From Morinoia aosen (taxonomy: Eukaryota > Arthropoda > Malacostraca > Amphipoda > Talitridae): DNA of 64,000 nucleotides. Positions 12,178 through 23,010 of the stretch are shown here, piece by piece. The stretch spans positions 46,344,102 to 46,408,101 of the forward strand of contig CM059563.1 in the NCBI GenBank assembly GCA_030386875.1, given 5' to 3'. A program made the translations under genes and the position numbers. Numbering within the stretch: position 1 is the stretch's first letter; each line of letters starts with the position of its first letter. The notes under the pieces were generated by a model, which was given only the letters and a program-made list of their open reading frames with translations, ran no database searches and was not told the DNA's origin.

Positions 12178-13242
12178 AAGATCCCAGTTAAAATTAGCGC
12201 AGTTGCGCGGGAGAATTTTGGCAGTTTTTCGCAGTCATCGTAGTTTTAATACGAATTACAGCAGTTCACCGCAGACAAAATGCATGGGAGTCAATTCGAA
12301 TAGCGTTCTTTGACAGACCTCAGCAGTAATTGTCTACAGTCGAATTGAAGCAGATTGTTCTCTGATGGCCTTCATCGTTCGCAGCAGTAAATGCCTCGGT
12401 CGAAAACAGGCAGTACCAGAAGTGCTTCCGCCCATGGCGCGTCATACATTTATTTCAGTTAGCCCTCAAGTATTATTTGTATTATATTTAAACATCCTAA
12501 CATTAGTCTGATTACCTAGCGAAATAGCACGAATATTTTACACGTTGTTTTACGTGTTTTGTTGTGTTATGCAATTGTTTATGATTATACGCTTTATTTT
12601 TGCAAAAATAAATAAATTACTGTATTGAACTGTATTTGTCTATTTGAGGCGGCCGGTTAAGGTATTTCGCGCGGTATATGTTCAGAGGCTGATTAAAAGT
12701 ATCCATGACCTCCATATGTTAGCGGTTGAGTTCGATTGGACTCCCTCGAATGAAGTTCTTGGGGGACCTTAGATGGGAAAACTTTTGTTACGAAGTTTTC
12801 TTGAAGAAAGATATGTCGTAGATCGGCGAATCAGGAATATTCGTGAAACTTAATTTGTTGTTTGCAATTTTCTATTGTTTTGACAGTTGATTTTTTAATG
12901 GTACAAGGATTTCAAAATTAAGTAAGCCGCATAAAAACGTAGAGCAGTTCTAAGCAGACGTTCTCGCGAGTGCCGCCGAAATAGTAGATTTAGGTATATA
13001 TAGGTAGTACTATGGTCGATCATGGCTGTGCGGACGAAATGTATATAGTCGGTAATGGTCGGTAATGGTGAAAATATGGTATTGTATTATGGTTGTTTAT
13101 GGAAAAAATTAGGGACATTCCGGCCATACTCGACCCCATATTTGGTTGAACATGGTAGGTACGTAGATAATAAACAACCAATATTGTAGGCCATATTCGA
13201 CCATAATCATCGACGATGCACACCATAATTTCCGACTGGGTA

Positions 13243-16117
13243 TGGTAACGTGACCATGGTAGAAATTAGTATTCCCGAGAACTCTAATCTGGAACTTGTT
13301 GGTTAGAAATACTTTCTGAAGTATGCGAATTGTAAAAATTGAGTTCGTTTATAAAAATTTATCGTATTCAGGATTCAATACGTGGAATCGATTCCTCGTA
13401 TACATAAGTGCTTCATACTCAAACTAATTAATATTAAGAAATAATCACATTAGGGCCAGAAAATAAAATTGTCAAAATAAAAAAGGAGAAAGTAAAGAGA
13501 TGTTTCACAATTTTAATAACGAGGGAATGAGGAAATAATAATTAACTTATTTTGGAGTTTAAAGCAGAGTTGTTCACTGCACGAATATCGTATTTTAAAA
13601 ACAGCAATTATGACGTATGCAAAGTTGCAGATAATTAGAAAAATAAGTTTTGTTTCCGAGTACCATTTAGCTTTGAACAATTAGAGACCTGCTTACTGCT
13701 TCAAAGTAATACATTTAGTTATGTACGCACAAAATAGAATTATGTTTGAACAAATTCGCTGCAGCAAAATTAATCATAGTTTAGACTATAGATTTAAAAT
13801 AGATTTCATGGACTCTCCCTACACCAAAAATGTGGTAAAAATATATTTTTCAATGCGAATACTCGCGTTAGGTTTTTCAATTGTGGTTTTAAAATTGCGC
13901 TTCTTTCCAAGTTCTGTGTTTGTTCTTCAAATACGTAAACGTAGCTCAGTTCGAAAGACGACACCGTCCAGCTCAAAATACATAAATTACCACAAAGGCT
14001 AGCACCTGAACTTTATTAGCAGTCCAGAGTCTGAAAATTATTAAAAACACAGAGCAAAGAAAGTAAAAATACCTGTTTTGGGATTCTCAATCATCAATCA
14101 AAATGCACTGCCTCAGGCACATACTCTGTAAAAACGCAAGGTGTTCTTTATCTGTTTCTAAGCCTTTCAGTTATCTTTTATTAGCAAATTGTGCTTACGA
14201 GTCTCTATCATCTATCCAAATCAATTGTCTCCAGTACGCAGATTATAACGTATACTATTATTATAACAAACAGTTGTCTTCATTTTGAGCTCATGGCTGC
14301 CGCAAAGCTCGTTATATTAAGATTCGAACGTTTAGCCTCATTTCAAGTCCACGTAGAACTTCGTTCTCGAGAAGCATCGGCGACGTCAATATCATTCGGA
14401 GTGACGATAATTTCAAAACGAAGCCTGGAACTTGCGATACCGGCTGGCGTCCGCCGGTCATTTGGATTTACAATAGAGCTGTCCTGATTGCAAGGCCTTA
14501 GAGCGGCTCATCCCGGTGAGGAGGGCAAAGTGGCCCCAATTGGAGAGCTTGTCCGGGTCATCTGGCAAGGTCTCGGCCCCAGACTCGCCAGGCCTCTTGC
14601 TAAGTGGGCTGGAGCGAAACGTGCCTCGACGTCTCAAATAATCGACTTGAGTGCTGCTCGACTTCGCTCAGAAATGAGACCTCGAGCCTGTAATTTGGAC
14701 ATCATGGATCAAAAGCTCAGTTCGTCTTTCCGGAATTTCTGAATTTTTTTCTCAAAGTTGATTTTAACGGGAAAATATTTATGGCTAAATTTATATTAGT
14801 AATTACGTACGCTCTTTAGGAGAAATTTTGCGAACATATGATGAGATATTGGTAAAAAAAAACTTAATGTTAGTTATACATTAGATATTTGATAACACAG
14901 CAGTTTTCGATTGAGTTCAACAAATTATTGCTTAAAATCATCGTATAAAACAAGAAATCATTTCCTTTGATCTGTAACTCAAATAAATCTAGTTCGACAT
15001 ACCAAAAAGGTGCTTCAACTGGAGCTTACGAAAAATTGTAACTTTGGATTAGCTTGTAGCACAAAATTATAGGCGTCTGAACTTCGATAATTTGCCAAAT
15101 GACCTCCCGTAGCATTTTGTATGTCAAATTACTAGCGAAGTTTGTCAGGACAATTCTTCAGTTGCAGTAGATTTAAACTACATTTATTAATTCGTGCACT
15201 CAGTTAAAATGGGACTCAATAAATTTTGAAGTATAGTAATGTTATTTTGGCAAATTCACAGTACTCCACTTACTTGTCTTTTATTTTACCTGAATTGACA
15301 AAAAAGTGAGGTGGAGTTATTTCCAGAAGAAATTGCTGTAAAAATGTGAAACTGAAGCAATGGAAGATTTGGTGCTCCCTCAGTAATTGCTCTCAATTTT
15401 GAGGGATAGTTTGTCGAGGGAGATGCTGAGATGATTGCAGGCAACCCCTCAACTAAAACCCGTAGCGCAATGGTTTTTAATTTGGCATCCAGGCTTTAAT
15501 TTGGCATCCAGGTTTTAATTTTGCATCTAGCTACAAATTTCCTCGCATCCCCTCGTCTGCGAATGATTGCACCTGCTGTTTTAGAGCAATTAGAGTACTC
15601 AGTAGTGGTCTGATCTTGTGTTTTCTAGCAAACGTTCTCAGGTATGACTGGGCGAAAAATACGACAAGCCAATTTACATAATGTAATTTATTCTTCAGTC
15701 TCCGAACGAATCGAATCGAATGATTCAGTGATATTTGCAGCATCTTTTCATTGCGAGTGCGTGTTCACTCTAAAATTTTCCCAAAAAGAGAGAAGTTCGC
15801 TTGGGGGCAACAGGTCTCACTTCTCCAATTCCGTACCCCGAGAACTTTCTGCCACAATACAACACACGAACCAAACACAAGCCAATCATTTTTGTGCGGC
15901 AAAAATGAAGACGTGAATCAGTTGGCTCAGGAAGTTGAGGTTCGCTCACGAACGGATTTTTTTTTGTCATTCTCGCTGGGTAGAAAATCGATGGAACAGT
16001 AACGAAGTGACTCGTTGTCGTCACGTAGTGCTGTCACCAGCGGTTTTCTCTTCGTTCAGAGCTGGGCAGCCTCGAGCGTAGCACATTCCACCTTAGAGTT
16101 GTACGACTTCATCGTAC
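13243..16117. other. Unannotated stretch
   Basis: No supported gene. A GC-richer patch lies at about 14380-14720 with uninterrupted but unrecognised frames. Three near-copies of a ~20-bp ttttaatttggcatccagg unit lie at 15474-15537. Confidence 0.5.
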
Positions 16118-16952
16118 CTTAACTTATCAAGTTATCAAAATTCCACTTATCATACCTCATCTTGTCATACTTCCACTTTTCATACCTCAACTTATCATAC
16201 ATCAACTTATCTCACCTCAACCTGTCATGCTTCAACTTATCATACTTCAACTTATCCTACATCAACTTATCATACTTCAACTTATCTTACATCAACTTAT
16301 CATACTTCAACTTATCATACCTCAACTTTTCATACTTCAACTTATCATACCTCAACTTATCTTACATCAACTTATCATACTTCAACTTATCATACCTCAA
16401 CTTATCATACTTCAACTCATCATACATCAACTTATCATACTTCAAATTATCATACGTCAACTTGTGAAACTTCAACTTATCATTCCTCAACTTATCATAC
16501 TTCAACTTATCATACTTCAACTTATCATACTTCAACTTATCATACTTCAACTTATCATACTTCAACTTATCATTCTTCAACGTATCATACTTCAACTTAT
16601 CATATCTCAACTCATCGTACCTCAAGTTTTCACACCTCAACTTGACATACTTCAACTTATCAGACTTAATTTGACATACTTCAACTTATTATACCTCAAC
16701 TTGACATACTTCAACTTATCAGACTTAATTTGACATACTTCAACTTATCAGACTTAATTTGACATACTTCAACTTATCAGACTTAATTTGACATACTTCA
16801 ACTTATCAGACTTAATTTGACATACTTCAACTTATTATACCTCAACTTGACATACTTCAATTTGTCGTTCTTCAACGTATCATACCTCAACTTATCATAC
16901 CTCAACCTATCCTACCTCAACTTATCATACATCAACCTATCATACCTCGACT
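16118..16952. repeat. 15-bp minisatellite with a 29-bp composite sub-array
   Basis: The unit is ttcaacttatcatac with ttc, ctc or atc variants at its start. It repeats with little length change for over 800 bp. Between about 16656 and 16830 the array switches to a 29-bp composite that pairs an ordinary unit with a shortened variant containing cagacttaatttgacatac, repeated about five times. Because the period is divisible by three, long open frames of low complexity run through it on both strands. These are not genes. Confidence 0.95.
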
Positions 16953-17339
16953 AATGCGGATAACAAGGAGCAACGGTTATTCCCATTCACTCACACGTTG
17001 ACCAACCATCGTACTGGTCGTATAACCGAGACTAATTTCTGTCAGAATGAGTTCAGGTTTGCGTTTGAGATCACACAACCCATGGACCAAATGAGCTATG
17101 TTTTTCACAGCTATTTTACAGACAGGACGTAACCACAATATCGATATCGCAGAGGTACCCATTTGTCGGTACCCTTTTTATGTCATTAACTGTTCAGTTG
17201 TCCGTGAGTGGCTTTGTTTAGTTTTTGGGGTATTCAGAAACAACAATCATCGTTAGTTTGGTATTTAATAGAGGTCTTCAGCAAGAGGAAGGAAAATGAT
17301 TTTATGTAACACCTTATCATAGTTCAAGTTGTTGTCAGT

Positions 17340-17610
17340 CTTGTGACTCTCATCTAAACCTTGTGGGGTCCTCACTCATTCATCCTTTATCCCTCTCATA
17401 TCCTACATTATTACCCTTATTATAACCATCATCCCTCACATATCCCTTGTGATAATTCTCATCTCTCTCGTGTCCCTCATTGTAACCCTCATTCCTTCCA
17501 TGACTTTCCCTGCAACCCTCATCCCTCTCATAACACTCATTGTACCCCTCTTCCCTCTCATAAGCCTCAGAGTAACTCTCATTCCCCGGTCATTTCTCCC
17601 TCATCCCATC
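17340..17610. repeat. Degenerate pyrimidine-rich repeat
   Basis: Phrases such as ccctctcata, ctcattgtaaccctcat and atccctctcataacactc recur irregularly at intervals of roughly 17-35 bp. One strand is strongly pyrimidine-biased. Confidence 0.7.
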
Positions 17611-19218
17611 ACCCTCAATCCTCTCTCGTCTTCCCGTGCCGCACCATCCCCTACCCTCACCACCCGTATCGACAGCCGCCCGAGGGTCGCCAGGAACTGA
17701 TCTGCACAACTCTGCGCCACAATCGACCTCAGTCACGCGCCTCCAGCGGCACACGCGCATCACGTCAGAGTCAAGGTCTCTCTGCGGGGTGCTCGCCTTA
17801 GTGGACGCGCCTTGGGTGAACTCTTGACAGGCCTTGGCTTTGGCCAGGTTTTGGGTCAGTCTTAGTCAAGCCTCGACCAGGTTTTGACCAGACCTTGGGT
17901 CAGGCTTCAGCCAAGCGCCTTAGGTTAAGTTTTGGGGTCAAGCCCGTACCCTTTTCAAATCTCGCGGGGAAAATTATGGCAGAGGGACAAATAGGGAAAA
18001 TGCTGAGATAAAATATGTCGAGAAGGGTTAGTTTGAGTAAAAATGTGGTGGCTATTAAAAAATTATTAGTGCCAATTTAACTGTTCTGACACGTCTTTAC
18101 ATTTAATTGGATGAGCCATAAGTAGCAGTAAAACATGAGCACTCTGTAGCAGTAAAATTTTGCAAATTTCAATCCAATGGCGCAAGATGAGATGAAATGA
18201 CTCGAAAGCTCCATGTGTCCGTGATTTATTAAGAAAATTTGCGCTCACCTTAAAGACTGGGATGCTTTAAAAAAATTAGTAGAATATCGTAAGCCACCAA
18301 CGACTTTTGAATTTTTGTTCACCATCGCAGTAACGAATATTTTTCAGCGTATAACGCTCAAGCAGTCGAGACTGTTATACTAAATTTTGGCCTAAACGTA
18401 CATCGACGCTCGCAGATTTCGTTCACGTTCACTAAGTATCGCATGATCCACAGAGTGCTTCGATAAACGGTTTTCTTGCTAATTTACCTCATCTCCGTGA
18501 GCATTTCCTAAGGCCTTTCACGTAGCACTTCACGGATTACCGACTGGTTGGTTACCGTAATACAAAAGTTGCGTAAGAGGACAACTTTTTCGCTGATGTA
18601 ATTCAGTGATTCCGGTAGCCTCGTGAAACTTTAATTGATTTTTAAGTCCAAATCATAGGTCATTCGTGCATTTAATGTAGCTTTCATCTAAGGCAACTTG
18701 TGTACTAACAAAATAGAATAATTTTCTTATAATTCCATTGGCTTTGTGCATGGCTAATCGAAACTTTGTTACACAGACGGTCAAGCATTCTTCATTTTAA
18801 TGAACGAATCGTTGGTGGTATTTTAGCTCATTTGTTTGCACTTCTCCAGTAATCGTCTAAGCTTCAATAACTGCCATGAACCAACGATACCATGTGTCAA
18901 CTGAAGATGAATTTAAAAACTACAATTCAAATAATAGCTAAGCCTTTTCGATCCCGTTGGCTCATGAAATAAATACTGAGAACATCTTTTTTGCTATATA
19001 GAAGCTATTTTTCAAAATTTCATAATGAGTATACAGTGCGCGTGAGTTCATGAATGAGATAACATTTTTCAATTATTTTTTATACCATTTGATAAAATTG
19101 CATTATAATTTCAGGGTATGTTGACACTACTATTCCGCTATTTCAGTTACCAAATAAAAGGATTTGAACCAGTATTAGTGTACAATTCGTCACAAATTAC
19201 AAATATCTGATGATCTAA
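17611..19218. other. Unannotated stretch
   Basis: A GC- and CpG-richer patch lies at about 17630-17800. Short repeated phrases such as ccaggttttg and gaccttgggtcagg follow at 17820-17945. No exon with splice signals and a recognisable product was found. Confidence 0.5.
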
Positions 19219-20431
19219 GTGTGCCAAATTATTAACGAGGTTGAGAATAAACACAACAAACAAGTAACTTTTTACTGGTATGATTTTTCTGGATATAAAT
19301 AACTCACCAACATCCAATGAACTAGGAAAAATGCTGAGAACACAATAAATGTATTTTAAATTTCTACCTTTATATTATTAATATGGAATATGCGTTCCTT
19401 CCTTAGAAATGACCTGAAAAAGTCGCTGATCCATAGAATTCGTTGAAGTTGTGATTTCATCAGCGGTTATTTCCTATGACATCACATTAAGGGCATCCCA
19501 CAACTCATCCTTGCCCTTAAATTGACGTCCAGTTGCGAAAAGTCGTCGCTTCATGATGCTCCACAGGTTCTCTATTGGGTTCAAACCTGCGGAATTCGCG
19601 CGCCACTCTATCTTTCGGAGCCCAGAGAACCCCAGTTGTTGCATATACTCCTTAGTTTTGTTTGATGCATGTGAGGGAGCATTACCCTGCATTAAAACAA
19701 TGGTTCTTCTGAACTTCAACCTTTGTTTCTTCAGCCATGGCTCAAGGTGCTCCTTCAGAAAAGCTATGTAAGCATCCGGTGTTATTTTCACGCCTCCTGG
19801 GACTTTTCATGGACCAACCAAGGTACCTCCGATAATCCCAGCCCAAATCATGATCCCACCACCACCTTGTTGGCGCCTCAAAAGTTGATGGCGATCTCGT
19901 CCATCTAGGACCCATCCCTTGCTCCAGCCATCCGGACCACCAAGAGTGACACGCACTTCATGCGTGAACAAAGCTTTGGAGAAGCCAGTCATCAAGTTGT
20001 CCTCTGCCCACTTCAATCGATTTTGTACATGATGTTGCTTCAATGGCGGCTTAGTCATAGGCTTAAGTGATTTTGCTACTTCCATCAGGCGGTGACATCG
20101 AATACTTTTTTAGACATTTTTTAATAAGGCTTGTTCAAAAATTTCTCTACTTGTCACTCCAGGGTTCTTATCAACCTCACGTTTAATTTGTAGTAGAGAA
20201 CGGCGTAATACAACTCTTGATATACCTTTATCAGCCCTGCTACGTACTTTCGCAGGGTTCTGACAAAGTTATTCACAGTTTTATGGTATTTTAATATAAT
20301 TTTTGAAATTTCGAGAGTTGTTTTCCCGTTCTCCAATTGCGCGGTTATAATACCCTTTTTTGAATTGGTTAAAGCACCTTTACGACCTATTTCATGTCGA
20401 AACAGACCACCTCGTTATTAATTTGTCACAC
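19219..20431 (-). mobile_element. Tc1-like DNA transposon remnant
   Basis: A decayed transposase lies between inverted copies of a 23-bp motif. The left copy at 19219-19241 contains caaattattaacgaggt. The right copy at 20409-20431 contains acctcgttattaatttg. These probably belong to the inner part of longer terminal repeats. The true outer ends and TA target sites were not fixed. Candidate outer motifs, tatacagtgcgcg at about 19031 and tatacagtacgcgcg at about 20499, are in the same orientation and therefore do not form a terminal inverted pair. Confidence 0.7.
19378..20410 (-). pseudogene. Dead Tc1/mariner transposase, DD37E-type spacing
   Basis: Read from the minus strand, the N-terminal part (about 20400-20270) shows a helix-turn-helix region with ENGKTTLEISKIIL. 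A one-base frameshift near 20270 is followed by a second DNA-binding part including REVDKNPGVTSREIFEQA. The catalytic domain follows, with FTHE, GPDGWSKGWV, MIWAGI, MQGNAPSH and LNPIENLW. In the family, FTDE and MQDN hold the first two catalytic aspartates. Here they are His (codon 19960-19962) and Gly (19684-19686). The Glu of NPIEN is kept, 37 residues after the Gly. In-frame stops lie before KSIRC (about 20111), at 19807-19809 (probably a former Trp) and at 19474. The protein therefore cannot be made or be active. The frame ends at a stop near 19378. Confidence 0.92.
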
Positions 20432-21857
20432 CTTAAATATCGTGGATTCAGCAAAGATGGCGTAAAGTTGTTTACACTGCGCAAAACCGTACAACTTTTT
20501 ATACAGTACGCGCGTGTCAATGTTCTCAGCGTTCCTTGCAACTTTGATGAAAAAACTCTGTTTTTCTGAAATGATTGAAAACTTATTATCTCTTTTGTAA
20601 TTTGACATGCAGTGTAGAAAGAGAAACTTACTCTTGGACTCTTCGCTAACACAAACTGGTTTATCTCAGCTGCAGAAGGGAATAGCAATTAAGCTCACTT
20701 TTAGTTGTAAGGAACTAAACAACATCGGTTCACCATCTTCAATCAATAAATTAACGTGAGTGGAAGCAAAAAACTAAATTTTCACTTAATATCTGAAGTA
20801 TCTTAAATTTTTTTTATTCAGCATTTGTTGCAGTATCGCAAATATCAGGACTTTGTAACAGCCCGTCCCATGTTTTATCCTGCAGATCTGGCAGAGATGA
20901 ATACCACGTTAAAAAATCTCAAAATTTTACGCTTACAGCTATTCGCTAAAAAAAAGTGAAATTTAACCACTCCTTTAGGAACTTGCAATGTAGTGCGATA
21001 AAATTCCCTGGTAAGACATTCTACCCCAATTGTGCACAACTGATCGCACTATTTCAAATATACGACGAAAACACATCCCTAAACGCTAAATCGAACATTG
21101 CAATCATAACGGTAAAAATTTCCCTAATACGCATTCAACTGAATAAAAACTTCATCAGTGGCTAACTTTGCATAAACTGTGTTTCCGGCCCGAGCTGTGC
21201 CCGCAAAATTTCACAGAAGCCAACGTAAATCTGTATAAATTTTGCGACAAATTCTAGCAAGCTTAGTTCATAGACTGTGCAGTGGGCGGCTCTCGGCCGC
21301 TTTGAATTTAGCCGAGCGATAATTACTGGAAAATTGTTTTCCCAACGCGTCCGAAATTTACGATTCCATCTATCCTGATATTAAGCTTCAATGATCAGCG
21401 GCCTTTCATGCTCTGCATTCGGGGATCTCAATGATAGAGTTAAGCAAATTATGACACAGATTCGATGTGACGTCAAAACTTGAGAATCTCTACCCCATGA
21501 TCCAAAAGTTGAGTACTGTAAGAAAACATACTTTGCAATGTTCCATGAAAAGGAGTAATTTGAACCTCCTCTTTATTTACGGGTCATTTTACGAAATCGA
21601 CGATAGCCCAGCTTCATAACTCGAGAGGAAAAAACAGAATCCCATAACCATTCTATGAAAATCGACATAACATAAATGACTATCGGAAGAAATATTCAAC
21701 AGGCAGAAAAGTGCTTGGGAATAATTTATGCAATACTGAGACGTTGAGTTAGAACAAACATTTCGCTTCTGAGTGTCACACTCGTATAGACGTTCAAGTG
21801 CGTGGCGGTAACTATCGATACAGCTCCTTTTGGACCTTTTCACTGACACGTCAGTGG
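20432..21857. other. Unannotated stretch
   Basis: No supported gene. The first ~150 bp may include the outer part of the Tc1-like terminal repeat. Confidence 0.45.
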
Positions 21858-23010
21858 TGGCTGTGGCACTAAATATGGGACTGTGGCTCGTCATTTGTGG
21901 CTGTGGCACTAAATATGGGACTGTGGCTCGTCATTTGTGGCTGTGGCACTAAGTATGTCACTGTGACTCTTTATTTGTGGCTGTGGCACTATGTGACCTC
22001 GGCTCGTCATTTGTGGCTGTGGCACTAAGTATGTCACTGTGACTCTTTATTTGTGGCTGTGGCACTATGTGACCTCGGCTCGTCATTTGTGGCTGTGGCA
22101 CTAAGTATGTCACTGTGACTCTTTATTTGTGACTGTGGCACTAAGTATGTCACTGTGACTCTTTATTTGTGGCTGTGGCACTAAATATGTGACAGTGGCT
22201 CGTCATTTGTGGCTGTGGCACTAAATATGTGACAGTGGCTCGTCATTTGTGGCTGTGGCACTAAATATGTGACAGTGGCTCGTCATTTGTGGCTGTGGCA
22301 CTAAATATGTGACAGTGGCTCGTCATTTGTGGCTGTGGCACTAAATGTGTGATAGTGGCTCGTCATTTGTGGCTGTGGCACTAAATGTGTGATAGTGGCT
22401 CGTCATTTGTGGCTGTGGCACTAAATATGTGACAGTGGCTCGTCATTTGTGGCTGTGGCACTAAATGTGTGATAGTGGCTCGTCATTTGTGGCTGTGGCA
22501 CTAAATATGTGACAGTGGCTCGTCATTTGTGGCTGTGGCACTAAATATGTGACAGTGGCTCGTCATTTGTGGCTGTGGCACTAAATATGTGACAGTGGCT
22601 CGTCATTTGTGGCTGTGGCACTAAATGTGTGATAGTGGCTCGTCATTTATGGCTGTGGCACTAAATATGTGACTGTGACTCGTCATTTGTGGATGTGGCA
22701 CTAAGTATGTCACTGTGACTCTTTATTTGTGGCTATGGCACTAAATATGTGACTGTGACTCGTCATTTGTAGATGTGGCACTATGTCACTGTGACTCTTT
22801 ATTTGTGGCCGTGTCACTAAATATGGGACTGTGGCTCGTCAGTTCTAACTGTGGCACTACAATTGTCGCTGTGGCACCAGAGTTGTGTCTGTGACACGAG
22901 AGTTTTGGCTGTGGAACCAAATTCGTGGCTGAGCTTGATAGCTATGGGTGTGGCATCACAGTTGCGGCTGTGGCTCCATAACTGTGGCTGTGGCAGCGCA
23001 GAAGCGGCTG
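21858..23010. repeat. 40-bp minisatellite built from 20-bp monomers
   Basis: The dominant unit joins ggctgtggcactaaatatgt to gacagtggctcgtcatttgt; these halves are themselves similar 20-mers. About 25 copies are present, several identical over more than 100 bp. Near 21940-22100 a different 76-bp period (40 + 36) containing ctttatttgt occurs. At the right end (about 22845-23010) only diverged 20-bp monomers remain, such as gctgtggcaccagagttgtg. This gives a readable history of monomer, dimer and homogenised array. Confidence 0.95.

Larger units (their letters stand above)
11459..13240. mobile_element. Non-autonomous DNA element with 19-20 bp TIRs and TA flanks
   Basis: The left end reads cccagtcggaaattatggt from 11459. 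The right end reads accataatttccgactggg, ending at 13240. A TA dinucleotide sits immediately outside each end (11457-11458 and 13241-13242), as expected for Tc1/mariner-type target duplication. Subterminal sequence is also shared in inverted orientation, for example aatattggttgtttat near 11608 and 11666 against its complement near 13168. The interior has no transposase frame. It does contain a tRNA-like SINE head and AT-rich filler, so the element is non-autonomous and probably holds later insertions. Confidence 0.7.

Noticed and set aside
16227..16733. 168-codon repetitive frame in the 15-bp array, plus its overlapping partners on both strands
   Set aside because: The frame exists only because the repeat period is divisible by three and the unit lacks stops. 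It has no sequence complexity and runs in several phases at once.
19031..20514. tatacagt..gcgcg motifs as the terminal repeats of the Tc1-like element
   Set aside because: The two copies are in direct, not inverted, orientation, so they cannot be the terminal inverted repeats as they stand.
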